Positions 27,639 through 37,900 of a stretch of 64,000 nt of DNA are shown here, piece by piece. Source of the DNA: an uncultured Stenotrophomonas sp. (GTDB lineage: Bacteria > Pseudomonadota > Gammaproteobacteria > Xanthomonadales > Xanthomonadaceae); the NCBI RefSeq assembly GCF_945952405.1, contig NZ_CAMFIA010000010.1:1-64000 (forward strand), written 5' to 3'. Made by a program: the position numbers and the translations under genes. Position 1 is the first letter of the stretch; each line of letters opens with the position of its first letter. Below the pieces are notes generated by a model. That model was not told the origin of the DNA. It worked only from the letters and a program-made list of their open reading frames with translations, and did no database searches.

Positions 27639-29060
27639 ATGCGTCGCCGCGTGCTTGCCATCGCATCCTCCCTCGCCCTGCTGGCCGCTCCGGCCTTCGC
27701 GGCGCCACGTACCACCTCCCTGCCGCCGGCCTCGCTGGCAACCGCCGCACAGCTGCGCGACCAGGCACTGGCCGATGACACCGGCTGGAAGGTGGTCGAA
27801 TCGCTCACCACCGAGATCGGTCCGCGCATCGCCGGCGGCGAAGCCGACGCCCGCGCCGTGGCCTGGGCCGAAGCCAAGTTCAAGGCACTCGGCTTCGACA
27901 AGGTGTGGAAGGAACCGGTGACGTTCCCGAAGTGGGAGCGCCGCAGTGAACACGCCGCCGTGACCGGCAGGAATCCGCAGCCGCTGCAGATCACCGCACT
28001 GGGCGGCAGCCCGGGGGGCACGGTGGAAGCGGAGGTGGTCCGCTTCGCCGACCTGGCTGCACTGCAGGCAGCGCCCGCCGGTTCGCTGAAGGGCAAGATC
28101 GCCTTCGTCGACTACCAGATGCTGCCGTTCCGCGATGGCCGCGACTATGGCCGTGGCGGTGCGATCCGCAGCAAGGGCCCCTCCGAAGCGATCCGCAAGG
28201 GCGCGATCGGTTTCCTGATGCGCTCGGCCGGTACCGATTCGCACCGCGTGCCGCACACCGGCATCACCCGTTTCGATGAGGGCCTGACCCCGGTGCCGTC
28301 GGCGGCCCTGTCGGTGCCTGATGCCGACCAGCTGGCGCGCCTGCTGGCGCGTGGCAGCACCACGGTGAAGGTGGCGCTGGACTGCGGCTGGGATGGCACT
28401 GCCACCTCGTACAACGTGATCGGCGAGATCACCGGCCGCAGCCTGCCGAAGGAAGTGGTGGTGATCGGTGGTCATCTGGATTCGTGGGACCTGGGCACCG
28501 GTGCGGTGGATGACGGCGCGGGCGTGGGCATCACCATGGCGGCCGGACACCTGATTGGCCAGCTCAAGCAGGCACCGAAGCGCACCATCCGCGTGATCGC
28601 TTTCGCCAACGAGGAACAGGGCCTGTATGGCGGCAAGGCCTACGCCGAGGCACATGCCAAGGACGTGGCCCTGCACCAGCTGGCCGCGGAGAGCGACTTC
28701 GGTGCCGGCCGCATCTATGCCTTCAACACCGGTTCGCCGAATCCGGAGGGCTCGCGCGAGGCCACCCGGCAGATCGCCGAAGTGATGAAGCCGCTGGGCA
28801 TCGAGTACCAGGCCGACAAGGGTGGCCCGGGCCCGGACGTCGGCCCGCTGGCCGCCAAGGGCGGTGCGTGGGCATGGTTGGCGCAGGATGGCTCGGATTA
28901 CTTCCACCTGCATCACACCGCCGACGACACGCTGGACAAGATCGACCCGAAGGCGCTGGCCCAGAACGTGGCGGCCTACACCGTGTTCGCCTACCTGGCC
29001 GCGGAAGCCGACGGCAGCTTTGGCAGCGAGGCGAAGGCGACCACGCCGCCGAACGAATGA
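27639..29060 (+). CDS. Secreted M28-family metallopeptidase
   Basis: Exported zinc aminopeptidase or glutamate-carboxypeptidase-like enzyme, 473 residues from the ATG at 27639 (GGAG 6 bp upstream). Signal peptide MRRRVLAIASSLALLAAPAFA. A PA-like insert (about 100-230) precedes the M28 catalytic domain with two-zinc ligands visible in GGHLDSWDLGTGAVDDGAG (His and bridging Asp), NEEQGLYGG (Glu pair), AESDFG (Asp) and HHTADDTLD (His). It is probably periplasmic or secreted. Substrate preference is unknown. Nothing nearby suggests an operon. Confidence 0.92.
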   Translation: MRRRVLAIASSLALLAAPAFAAPRTTSLPPASLATAAQLRDQALADDTGWKVVESLTTEIGPRIAGGEADARAVAWAEAKFKALGFDKVWKEPVTFPKWERRSEHAAVTGRNPQPLQITALGGSPGGTVEAEVVRFADLAALQAAPAGSLKGKIAFVDYQMLPFRDGRDYGRGGAIRSKGPSEAIRKGAIGFLMRSAGTDSHRVPHTGITRFDEGLTPVPSAALSVPDADQLARLLARGSTTVKVALDCGWDGTATSYNVIGEITGRSLPKEVVVIGGHLDSWDLGTGAVDDGAGVGITMAAGHLIGQLKQAPKRTIRVIAFANEEQGLYGGKAYAEAHAKDVALHQLAAESDFGAGRIYAFNTGSPNPEGSREATRQIAEVMKPLGIEYQADKGGPGPDVGPLAAKGGAWAWLAQDGSDYFHLHHTADDTLDKIDPKALAQNVAAYTVFAYLAAEADGSFGSEAKATTPPNE

Positions 29061-29169
29061 CGGCGCGATGGGCCGTCATGAAACTGCGCCGGGCGTGACC
29101 CGGCACAGTTCCGTCGGAGCCGACGGTCGGTCGGCTCCGCGCAACGCGAGGGATCTGGCCGCGATGCTG

Positions 29170-30621
29170 TCAGCCCTGCCACACGCTGGTGTTGTACACG
29201 CCCAACCGCTTCGGATTGAACAGCGGATCCCTGCCGGCGCGACGATGCTGTTCGTAATCGCGCAGTGCCGCCAGCGCCGGCTTCTGCAGCAGCAGGATGG
29301 CGATGATGTTCAGCCAGCTCATCAGGCCCACGCCGATGTCACCCAGCGACCAGGCCACCGTTGCGCTGTTGACCGCCGAGTAGCCGGTCGCGGCCAGGAA
29401 CAGCAGCTGGAACCCGCCCATCACCCACGGCGCCGGACGATCACGGCACAGGTAGCTGATGTTGGTCTCGGCCATGTAGTACAGCGCCAGGATCGTGGTG
29501 AACGCGAACGGCAGGATCGCCAGCGCCACGAATGAACGGCCGAAGCCCGGCAACGCGGATTCCACCGCGTGCTGCACGAACCGCGGCCCGGCCTCTACGC
29601 CGGGCAGGTTGCCCAGCAGCAGGCGCGCTTCATCCGGCACGCCGTTCACCGCCGGATCGTAGACGTTGTACAGACCGGTGGACAGGATCAGGAAGGCCGT
29701 GGCGCTGCACACCACCATGGTGTCGATGTAGACCGAGAACGACTGCACCAGGCCCTGCTTGACCGGATGCGAGACCTCGGCAGCGGCCGCCGGATGCGCA
29801 CCACTGCCCATGCCGGCCTCGTTCGACAACACGCCACGGCGCACACCCCACTGGATGGCGGTGCCGATCATCGCGCCGAATGCCGCATCCACGCCGAAGG
29901 CACTGCGCAGCACCAGCATGATCACCTCCGGCACCTTCTCCGCGTTGAGTACCATCACCAGTGCCGCCACCAGCAGATACGCCACCGCCATCAGCGGTAC
30001 CACCCATTCGGCGACCCGTGCGATACGGCGCACGCCACCGATCAGGATGGCGCCCAGCACCACCAGCAGCACCGCGGTGGTGGTCAGCGCCGGCACATCC
30101 CAGGCCTCGTTCACCGCACTGGTGATGGCATTGGACTGGGTACCGGCCAGCATCGCACCCGCCAGCACCGTCACCAGTGCGAACAGCACCGCATACCAGC
30201 GTTGGCCCACGCCCTTCTCGATGTAGTACGCCGGGCCACCTCGATACTGGCCGCGGGCGTCGCGTTCCTTGTAGATCTGCGCCAGGGTGGATTCGATGAA
30301 GGCACTGGAGGCACCGAGGAAGGCGACGATCCACATCCAGAAGATCGCGCCCGGGCCGCCAAAGGCGATGGCCATGGCAACGCCAGCGATGTTGCCGACC
30401 CCGACCCGGCTCGACAGCGACAGCGACAGGGCCTGGAACGGCGACACGCCGGAGTCGGAGCGTTCATGGCGGAACATGAGGCGCAGCATCTCCGGCAGCG
30501 CGCGCAACTGGATGAAGCGCGTGCGCACGCTGAAGTACAGGCCGGTGAGCAGGCACAGCACGACCAGGTAGGGGCTCCAGACGATGCCGAGCAGCCCGTT
30601 GACGATGGATTCGATGTTCAT
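29170..30621 (-). CDS. AGCS-family sodium:amino-acid symporter 1
   Basis: Sodium- or proton-coupled alanine/glycine importer of the inner membrane, 483 residues from the ATG at 30621 (GAGGAG 7 bp upstream). FQALSLSLSSRVGVGNIAGVAMAIAFGGPGAIFWMW is the family signature, and GGPAYYIEKGVGQRW and GMGSGAHPAAAAEVSHPVKQG are also present. It follows an outer-membrane barrel gene by 10 bp. A second AGCS paralogue lies 2 kb upstream and shares the C-terminal pattern LRDYE...DPxFxPxxLGxxN. Exact substrates are not determinable. Confidence 0.94.
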   Translation of the reverse strand: MNIESIVNGLLGIVWSPYLVVLCLLTGLYFSVRTRFIQLRALPEMLRLMFRHERSDSGVSPFQALSLSLSSRVGVGNIAGVAMAIAFGGPGAIFWMWIVAFLGASSAFIESTLAQIYKERDARGQYRGGPAYYIEKGVGQRWYAVLFALVTVLAGAMLAGTQSNAITSAVNEAWDVPALTTTAVLLVVLGAILIGGVRRIARVAEWVVPLMAVAYLLVAALVMVLNAEKVPEVIMLVLRSAFGVDAAFGAMIGTAIQWGVRRGVLSNEAGMGSGAHPAAAAEVSHPVKQGLVQSFSVYIDTMVVCSATAFLILSTGLYNVYDPAVNGVPDEARLLLGNLPGVEAGPRFVQHAVESALPGFGRSFVALAILPFAFTTILALYYMAETNISYLCRDRPAPWVMGGFQLLFLAATGYSAVNSATVAWSLGDIGVGLMSWLNIIAILLLQKPALAALRDYEQHRRAGRDPLFNPKRLGVYNTSVWQG

Positions 30622-30631
30622 CGGCGGCTCC

Positions 30632-31624
30632 TCAGAAGAACATGCCGAGGGCAACCTGCGGGCTGACGATGCGGCCGGTGTTGCGGCCGGCCACGCTGAA
30701 CTCGACACCGGCGATCAGGCCCAGTGACGGGCTGAAGTGGTATTCGACGGCCGGTGCCAGGCTGACGCTGCGGCTGGCCGGGCGGCGCTCATCGATGCGC
30801 TCGACCCCGCCATTGCCGTTGCGTGCGAAGCCGCTCAGGCGCTGCCCGGTCTCGCGGCTGGCGGCCATCTCCATCACGCCCACCCAGCGCGCATTGAAGC
30901 TGTACTCGGCGCCGACCGACAGCCCCAGCACCGAACCACGCGCGATGTGTCCCTGGAAACTGTCATCGGTGCCATACACGCTGGCACCGGAAATGGCGGT
31001 GCGCGCCGGCGCGGGGCCGGCGCTGAGCTGCGCACGCCAGCGCAGCGGCCGATCGTTGCCCAGCCACACCACCTGCTGCACGCCCAGTGCGGCCGTGGTG
31101 CGCTGTACGCCGTCGCCCTGCGCATCCAGTGGATTGCCGGTGATGCGGTCGTGGCTGCCGGTGCTGAAGCGCTGCACCAGCGCGATCGAGATGGCTGGGC
31201 GACTGCCCTCGGCGTTCGGTGCCTGCAGCAGGTACTGCAGGCGTGCGGTGGTATCACCGGCGCGGAAGCCGCTGCTGCGCGCACTGCCGGACTCCGCGCG
31301 CGAGGCGCTCAGGTTGACCTGGCCGGTCACCCGCTCGCTGATGCCATAGATGATCGGTAGCACGGTCGCCCACGCACCACTGCGTCCGGCGCTGCGGCGG
31401 CGATCGCCGTTGTCGTCATAGTAGTCGCGGCTGTCGACCCGCACCAGGTAGGGTTCGATGTACCAGTGGCCCTGCGGCAGGCCGGCCGGATTCGGGGTGA
31501 TCAGTGGACCGGTGAAGTTGACGTCCTCGAGGCTGTGCTCGCCGGCCTGCACGGCGGGTGCGGCAAGCGCAGCGAGTGCCAGCACCAGGCAAGTGCGGGG
31601 TGTGCGGTGGCGGATCCGGTGCAT
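30632..31624 (-). CDS. Outer-membrane beta-barrel protein, unknown substrate
   Basis: 330 residues with a signal peptide (CLVLALAALAAPAVQA-G) and a mature part of alternating strands ending in aromatic ALGMFF, the outer-membrane assembly signal. ITPNPAGLPQGHWYIEPYL near the N-terminus and AVEYHFSPSLGLIAGVEFS near the end resemble the MetA-pathway/phenol-degradation-type transporter barrels. AGGAG precedes the ATG. It is the first gene of a two-gene run with the AGCS symporter and could be the outer-membrane entry route for its substrate; that is inference. Confidence 0.8.
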   Translation of the reverse strand: MHRIRHRTPRTCLVLALAALAAPAVQAGEHSLEDVNFTGPLITPNPAGLPQGHWYIEPYLVRVDSRDYYDDNGDRRRSAGRSGAWATVLPIIYGISERVTGQVNLSASRAESGSARSSGFRAGDTTARLQYLLQAPNAEGSRPAISIALVQRFSTGSHDRITGNPLDAQGDGVQRTTAALGVQQVVWLGNDRPLRWRAQLSAGPAPARTAISGASVYGTDDSFQGHIARGSVLGLSVGAEYSFNARWVGVMEMAASRETGQRLSGFARNGNGGVERIDERRPASRSVSLAPAVEYHFSPSLGLIAGVEFSVAGRNTGRIVSPQVALGMFF

Positions 31625-31789
31625 GCAGCACTCCTGTACGACGTTGGAAGGAACTCCACCGTGCGGCGCAGGAAACGACCCAGCAATGAGATTAATTCTA
31701 AAAATGCGCCGCGATGGATCATTTGAGCCTGACGCGACGTATGCAGACGCATATAGCCATTCGCGCCGCGCAACGCCTGTGGCCGCGCG

Positions 31790-31816
31790 AAAAAAAACCC
31801 GGCCACAGGGGCCGGG
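31790..31816 (-). terminator. Intrinsic terminator after the SpoU methyltransferase
   Basis: An 8-bp stem ACCCGGCC / GGCCGGGT with a 4-nt loop is followed on the minus strand by eight T residues. It lies 34 bp after the methyltransferase stop and separates it from the outer-membrane barrel gene. Confidence 0.88.
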
Positions 31817-31849
31817 TCCGTATCTCGACAGGCTCTTGAAACGACGTGA

Positions 31850-32686
31850 TCAGCCGTTGCGGCGGCTCGCCCACTGCGCCAGCAGAACCGCCGTGGCCGA
31901 GGCCACGTTCAGGCTCTCCACCGCACCGCTGCCGGGAATGGAGACCTGCAGGTCACATTGGCCGGCCAGGCTGCGATCCATGCCCTCGCCTTCAGCGCCC
32001 ATCACGTAGACCAGACGGGCCGGCAACGAAGCACGGAACACGTCGTCCGCGCCGTCGACCAGGGTGGCTGCCAGGCCGAAACCGGCGGCGCGCAGCTGCG
32101 CCATCGCTTCAGCGGTCTCCGGCAGCTGCACCAGCGGCACCGCTTCCGCGCCCCCTTCGGCCACGCGTGCGGCCGCACCGGACAGTGCCAGCGTGCTGCC
32201 AGCCGGCAGCAACAGTGCCTTGGCACCGAAATGTGCAGCCGAGCGCAGGATCGCACCGAGGTTGTGCGGGTTGCCCACGCCATCCAGCCACAATGCCAGT
32301 GCCGGGCCGTCACCGACCTGCTGCAGCCACTGCGCCAGCGGCAGCGGGTGCGCGCGCAGCACATCGGCCACCACGCCCTCATGATGGGTGGTGCCGGCGA
32401 GCTTGTTCAGATCACCGTCTTCGACCACCCGGTAGCCCACGCGGTTGGCCACGCACCATTTCAGCAGCGGCTGCAGGCGCGGGATGCGCGCCTCCAGCAG
32501 GTACAGCTTGCGCAGCGCCTGCGGCCGCGCTTCGAACGCAGCCAATACGGCATTCAGGCCGTACAGGCGCAGCTCGTCGCTGCCGCCACGCCCGCCACCG
32601 CCCGTAGCCGGCACCTCCGGGCGCGGCAACGGCGTTGCGCGCGGCGGACGGGCGGACGGACGGCGGTTGTTCCAAGGGTTGTTCAC
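31850..32686 (-). CDS. SpoU/TrmH-family RNA 2'-O-methyltransferase
   Basis: 278-residue SPOUT enzyme, probably methylating rRNA like RlmB. A basic, proline-rich leader (1-38) precedes an RNA-binding substrate domain (LRLYGLNAVLAAFEARPQALRKLYL). The SPOUT knot motifs follow: GNPHNLGAILRSAAHFG, VMGAEGEGMD and IPGSGAVESLNVASATAVLL. The GTG start immediately abuts the stop codon of the upstream AGCS symporter (TAAGTG), so the two are translationally adjacent. The target nucleotide is inferred only by family. Confidence 0.88.
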   Translation of the reverse strand: MNNPWNNRRPSARPPRATPLPRPEVPATGGGGRGGSDELRLYGLNAVLAAFEARPQALRKLYLLEARIPRLQPLLKWCVANRVGYRVVEDGDLNKLAGTTHHEGVVADVLRAHPLPLAQWLQQVGDGPALALWLDGVGNPHNLGAILRSAAHFGAKALLLPAGSTLALSGAAARVAEGGAEAVPLVQLPETAEAMAQLRAAGFGLAATLVDGADDVFRASLPARLVYVMGAEGEGMDRSLAGQCDLQVSIPGSGAVESLNVASATAVLLAQWASRRNG

Positions 32687-34195
32687 TTACGCATTCTCCT
32701 GCTTGCGCTGGCGCCAGAAATCGGCGTTCTTGATGCCCAGGGCATCAGGGTCGAACACCGGATCCTGGCCCAGCTTCTTCTGTCGTTCGTAGTCACGCAG
32801 GGCCAGCATCGCCGGCTTCTGGATGATGAGGATGGCGATGATGTTCAGCCAGGCCATCAGGCCCACGCCGATGTCGCCCAGCGCCCAGGCCAGGGTCGCA
32901 TTATGGAACGCACCGAACACCACCATGCCGATGATGCCCAGGCGCAGCACCAGCACGGTCAGCGGGCGTTTGCGGTTGTGGTTCACATAGCTGAGGTTGG
33001 TCTCGGCCATGTAGTAGTACGCCATGATGGTGGTGAAGGCGAAGAAGAAGATGGCGATGGACACGAACGCCGAACCCCAGCCCGGCAGCACGGCTTCCAC
33101 GCCGGCCTGCGCATAACCCGCGCCCTCCGGGATGCCGGCCAGACCCTGGAAGATCGGTGCGGCGCCCTGCACCGGCGAGTACACGTTGTAGGTGCCGCTG
33201 GCCAGGATCAGGAACGCGGTGGCGGTGCACACCATCATGGTGTCGAAATAGATGGCGAATGCCTGCACGTAGCCCTGCTTGGCCGGGTGCGAGACTTCCG
33301 ATGCGGCTGCGGCGTGCGGGCCCGAACCCTGGCCGGCCTCGTTGGCGTAGATGCCGCGCTTGATGCCCCACTCCACCGCCAGGCCCATCATCGCGCCGAA
33401 CGCGGCGTGGGTGCCGAAGGCGCTGTTGAAGATGATGCTGAACATCTCCGGCACGCGGTCGTAGTTGATGATCATGATGACGACGGCCATCAGGATGAAA
33501 CCGGCGGCCATGAACGGCACCACCACTTCAGCGAAGTTGGCGATGCGCTTGACGCCGCCGAAGATCACCACGCCCAGCAGCAGCGCCACCACGATGCCGA
33601 TACCCAGCTTCAGCGCCTGCACCGATTCCATGCCAAAGGCCTGGCCATCGAGCGGGCCGCACAGCGCGGTACCGCGGCAGGCGTTGATGATGCTGTCGGC
33701 GATCGCATTGGCCTGCACGCCCGGCATCAGGAAGCCGGCAGCGATGATGGTGGCGATGGCGAAGGCCAGCGCGTACCACTTCAGGCCCATGGCCTTTTCG
33801 ATGTAGTACGCCGGGCCACCACGGTAGCGGCCCTCGGCATCCTTGGTCTTGTAGATCTGCGCCAGGGTGCATTCGACGTACGAGGTGGACGCGCCAAGGA
33901 AGCCCATCACCCACATCCAGAAGATCGCACCGGGGCCGCCGAAGGCGATGGCGGTGGCCACGCCGGCGATGTTGCCGATGCCCATGCGCCCGGCCATCGA
34001 CATGGCCAGGGCCTGGAACGAGGACACGCCGGCATCGGATTTCTCACCCTTGACGGTGAGGCGGCACATCTCGAGAAAACCACGGATCTGCATGAAACGC
34101 GTGCGCAGGCTGAAGAACAGGCCGGCGCCCAGGCACACGAAGATCAGTGCCTTGCTCCAGATGATGCTGTTGATGAAGTGTACGGTTGCTTCCAC
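32687..34195 (-). CDS. AGCS-family sodium:amino-acid symporter 2
   Basis: 502-residue paralogue of the symporter at 29170-30621. The GTG at 34195 has GGAGAG 7 bp upstream. FQALAMSMAGRMGIGNIAGVATAIAFGGPGAIFWMW, GGPAYYIEKAMGLKWY and GQGSGPHAAAASEVSHPAKQG are the family motifs. Between TM segments it has a longer external loop with two cysteines (NACRGTALCGP) that the paralogue lacks. I looked for a glycine riboswitch in the leader and saw none. The stop codon touches the start of the SpoU methyltransferase. Confidence 0.94.
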   Translation of the reverse strand: MEATVHFINSIIWSKALIFVCLGAGLFFSLRTRFMQIRGFLEMCRLTVKGEKSDAGVSSFQALAMSMAGRMGIGNIAGVATAIAFGGPGAIFWMWVMGFLGASTSYVECTLAQIYKTKDAEGRYRGGPAYYIEKAMGLKWYALAFAIATIIAAGFLMPGVQANAIADSIINACRGTALCGPLDGQAFGMESVQALKLGIGIVVALLLGVVIFGGVKRIANFAEVVVPFMAAGFILMAVVIMIINYDRVPEMFSIIFNSAFGTHAAFGAMMGLAVEWGIKRGIYANEAGQGSGPHAAAASEVSHPAKQGYVQAFAIYFDTMMVCTATAFLILASGTYNVYSPVQGAAPIFQGLAGIPEGAGYAQAGVEAVLPGWGSAFVSIAIFFFAFTTIMAYYYMAETNLSYVNHNRKRPLTVLVLRLGIIGMVVFGAFHNATLAWALGDIGVGLMAWLNIIAILIIQKPAMLALRDYERQKKLGQDPVFDPDALGIKNADFWRQRKQENA

Positions 34196-34347
34196 GCGCG
34201 GTCTCTCCAGTCGGCGGGGTGAATGGACGTCCCGTCGGCTGGAAGGGACCCGCCTGATTCTCCCTGATCGAAGGTCGCTGCGGTAGCGCTGTTTTGTGGG
34301 GCCGAGCCGATGCTCGGCGGGGTGATGACGGCAGCCGAGTGTGAAAT

Positions 34348-34386
34348 GGGGTCAGAGCCCTTTTCTGCGAAAAGGGATCCGACCCC
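34348..34386 (+). repeat. GGGGTCAGAGCCC-type palindromic repeat, left flank of the GNAT gene
   Basis: A 39-bp element GGGGTCAGAGCCCTTTTC...GAAAAGGGATCCGACCCC. It ends 8 bp from the stop codon of the GNAT gene. A copy in the same orientation lies on the other side of that gene at 34918-34958. Confidence 0.88.
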
Positions 34387-34394
34387 GCGCGTGT

Positions 34395-34916
34395 TCAGGG
34401 CAGCTGCGTACGCACCCGGGCGAAGCGGCGCAGGTCGTGCAGCACGCCCCGCTTGTAGACTGCGCAGCGCTCCACGCCCTCCTGCTCGAAACCGTTCTTT
34501 TCCAGTACCCGCGCCGAGCCGAGGTTGAAGTCGACCACCGTGGCCTGCAGCCTGAACAGGCGCAGCTCATCCATCACCCACGGTGCGAACAGGCCGACCA
34601 CCCGCGTCATCAGGCCCTGGCCCCAGTAAGCCTGGCCCAGCCAGTAGCCCAGTTCGGCGCTGTGCCCGCGCTCGGCCACGCCCTGCTGGGCGCCAACGCT
34701 GCCACAGGCCTGTCCATCGATCTCGATGGCCAGCGCCAGCGTGCCGGGGCTCAGCACGCGACCACCGAGAAAGGCCTCGCCATCCTCGCGCGTATAGGGA
34801 TACGGGAAGCGATCGCGCAGGCCGCGCGACACCTCGGCATCGTTGGCGTGGCGCAGCAGCGATGCCAGATCGTCCGCGCACCACGGGCGCAGGCGGAAGC
34901 CTTCGCCCTGCAGCAT
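34395..34916 (-). CDS. GNAT-family N-acetyltransferase (RimJ/RimL type)
   Basis: 173-residue acetyl-CoA-dependent acyltransferase. LQGEGFRLRPWCADDLASLLRHANDAEVSRGL at the start and ELGYWLGQAYWGQGLMTRVV (the acetyl-CoA-binding region) followed by VDFNLGSARVLEKNGFEQEG are typical of enzymes acetylating protein N-termini or small molecules. The ATG at 34916 is used; the longer frame would translate the palindromic repeat at 34918-34958. It follows the RND pump genes on the same strand and may be read from the same transcript, but a link to drug modification is not established. Confidence 0.88.
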   Translation of the reverse strand: MLQGEGFRLRPWCADDLASLLRHANDAEVSRGLRDRFPYPYTREDGEAFLGGRVLSPGTLALAIEIDGQACGSVGAQQGVAERGHSAELGYWLGQAYWGQGLMTRVVGLFAPWVMDELRLFRLQATVVDFNLGSARVLEKNGFEQEGVERCAVYKRGVLHDLRRFARVRTQLP

Positions 34917-34917
34917 C

Positions 34918-34958
34918 GGGGCCAGGGCCCTTTGCTGCGGGAAAAGGGATCCGACCCC
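34918..34958 (+). repeat. GGGGYCAGAGCCC-type palindromic repeat, right flank of the GNAT gene
   Basis: GGGGCCAGGGCCCTTTGC...GGGAAAAGGGATCCGACCCC lies 1 bp outside the GNAT start codon and 13 bp from the stop of the RND gene. It has the same orientation as the copy at 34348-34386. It must contain or displace the ribosome-binding site of the GNAT gene, as no purine-rich site is evident. Confidence 0.85.
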
Positions 34959-34971
34959 GCCGGTGCCGGGA

Positions 34972-37900
34972 TCAGGCATGGCCGCCTACCGACGGCGACG
35001 CCGCCTCCTGCTTCTCCAGCTCGCGCTTCACCGCTTCCGGCGAACGGGTGTAGGGCGCCAGCCGCGCGTAGAACGCCGGCACCACGAACAGCGACAGGAA
35101 GGTCGAAAGGGTCACGCCGAAGATGATCACGATGCCGATCGTGCCACGGCTGGCCGAACCGGGGCCACCGGCCACCACCAGCGGGATCGCGCCGACCACC
35201 GTAGCGATCGAGGTCATCAGGATCGGGCGCAGGCGCACCATCGCCGATTCGATGATCGCCTCGCGCACGCTGCGGCCGTCGTCGCGCAGCTGGTTGGCGA
35301 ATTCGACGATGAGGATGCCGTTCTTCGCGGCCAGGCCGACCAGCATCACGATGCCGATCTGGCTGAACAGGTTCACCGTACCGCCACTCACCCACAATCC
35401 GACCAGCGCGCCGAGCACGCCCAATGGCACGGTCAGCATGATGGTCAGCGGATGGATGAAGCTCTCGAACTGCGCGGCCAGCACCAGGTACACCACCAGC
35501 AGGGCCATCGCGAAGGTCAGCAGCACCGCGCCACCGGCGCTCTGGTACTCGCGCGATTCCCCCTTCCAGTTCACCTGCGCGTACTGCGGCAGTTCCTCGC
35601 GGGCCACGTTCTGCGCCCAGGCGATGGCCTCGCCGAGCGGGTACCCCGGCGCCAGTCCGGCGCTGATGGTGATCGAGCGCAGGCGGTTGAAGCGGTTCAG
35701 GGTGCCGGCCTCGGCCACTTCGCTCAGGGTGACCAGGTTGGACAGCGGCACCAGCTCGCCGGAGGTGGCACGCACCCGGATCGCGGCCAGGTCGGCCGGG
35801 CTGGCACGTCCGTCGCGGCCGGCCTGCACCAGCACGTCGTACTCCTCGCCGTTGTCGACGAAGGTGGTGACGCGGCGCGAGCCCATCATGGTTTCCAGCG
35901 CCGAACCAATCGCGGTGACCGGCACGCCGAGATCGGCCGCACGCTGGCGATCGATGTTGACCCGCATCTGCGGCCGGGTTTCCTTGTAGTCCGAATCCGG
36001 GCCGACCAGGCCGGGGTTGTCGGCCATGCGCAGCAGGATGCGGTCGCGCCACTGCGCGATCTCGGCGTACTCGGGGCCCCCCAGCACGATCTGGAACGGC
36101 TGGCCACCACTGCGCACCAGGCCACCGCCGACCTGCGTGCGCACGCGCACGCCACGGATCGTGTCCAGCTCCTTCTGCAGTTCGTTGGCTACGGCCGGGG
36201 TGGCCTCGCTGCGCTGGCGCCACGGCTGCAGGAAGATGCTGACGCGGCCGGTGTGCATTTCCTCGCTGGCACCGAAGCCGCCCGGCACGCGCGGGTTGGC
36301 GCGCACGATCGGCTTGTCGGCACCGACATGCGGTGCCAGCAGCGCTTCCACCTGCTGCACCTGCTGCACGGTGTAGTCGTAGCCGGCGCCTTCCGGGCCA
36401 TCGATCATGATCTGGAACGAACCGCGGTCTTCGGCCGGTGCAAGTTCCGACGGCAGCAGCTTGAGCAGGCCCCAGCTGGCGGCCAGCGCGGCCACCATCA
36501 CCAGCAGGTAGATCCAGGTGCGGTCGACATGGTGCTGCAGCACCCGGCCATAGGCGCCGGCGAGGCGCTCCAGGTTGCGGTTGACGAATCCATGCAGGCC
36601 ACGCGGTGCCTGGCCGGTGTGCGGCTTGAGCAGCTTGGAGGCCATCATCGGCGTCAGCGTCAGCGCGACGAATGCCGACAACGCCACCGCCGCAGCCAGT
36701 GCCACCGCCAGTTCGCGGAACAGGCGACCGGTGTTGCCTTCAAGGAAACCGACCGGCAGGAACACCGCGACCAGCACGGCGGTGGTGGCGATCACCGCGA
36801 AGGCGACCTGCGCGGTGCCGCGCTTGGAGGCCACCAGCGGCGGCTCACCGAGGTCGATGCGGCGCTGCACGTTCTCCACCACCACGATCGCATCGTCCAC
36901 CACCAGGCCGATGCACAGCACCAGCGCCAGCAGGGTCAGCAGGTTGATCGAGAAGTCGAACGCGTACAGCGCGATGAACGCCGCCACCAGGCAGACCGGC
37001 ACGGTCACCGCCGGAATCAGCGCGGCACGGAAACTGCCGAGGAACAGCCAGATCACCGCCAGCACCAGGATCATCGCTTCCACCAGCGTGGCATAGACGC
37101 GGTCCACCGCGGCTTCGATGAAGGTGGTGTTGTCGAAGGCAACGAAGATCTGCGTGCCCTTCGGCAGCGCCAGCGCTATCCGCTCGGCTTCGGCACGCGC
37201 GGTGCGCGCCACGTCCAGCGAGTTGGCAGTGGAGGTCTTGACGATGCCGAGGCCGATGCCGGGCTCGCCGTTGCTGCGGTAGTACGCGCGGCGTTCGGCC
37301 GAGGCCAGCTCGATCTTCGCCACGTCGCCCATGCGCACCACATAGCCGTCGCGGCCCTTGCCCAGCGGGATGGTGGCGAAGTCTTCAGGCTTGATGTAGT
37401 TGCGCTCCACGCGCAGGGTGAAATCGCGGTCGGTCGACTCGATGCGGCCCGCCGGCAGTTCCACGTTCTCGTTGCGCAGCGCGGTTTCCACATCACCGGT
37501 GGTCAGCCCGCGTGCGGCCAGCTGGTCACGGTCCAGCCAGATGCGCATGGCATAGCGCTGGCGGCCACCGATGCGGACCTGGGCCACGCCATCGAGGCTG
37601 GAGAAGCGATCGACCACGTAGCGGTCGGCGTAATCGCTCAGTTCCAGCGTGTCCATGGTCGAAGAGACCATGTTGAACCAGATGATCGGGTCCGCATCGC
37701 TTTCCACCTTGGCGATCTCCGGCGGACGCGCTTCCTCCGGCATGCGGTCGGCAACGCGGCTGACCGCGTCGCGCACGTCGTTGGCCGCCGCTTCGATATC
37801 GCGGTTGGAGGTGAATTCAATGCTGACCTGCGAACGGCCGTTGGTGCTGCGCGCATTGATGGTATCGATGCCTTCGATACCCGCCAGTGCGTCTTCCAGC

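Noticed and set aside
34196..34394. Possible glycine riboswitch upstream of the second AGCS symporter
   Set aside because: GGAGAGACC in the leader first looked like a riboswitch start, but the conserved core segments of the glycine aptamer are missing. GGAGAG is better read as the ribosome-binding site of the GTG start.
34918..34979. Extended N-terminus of the GNAT protein (21 extra residues)
   Set aside because: The added residues are a translation of the palindromic repeat; the conserved domain starts at the ATG at 34916.
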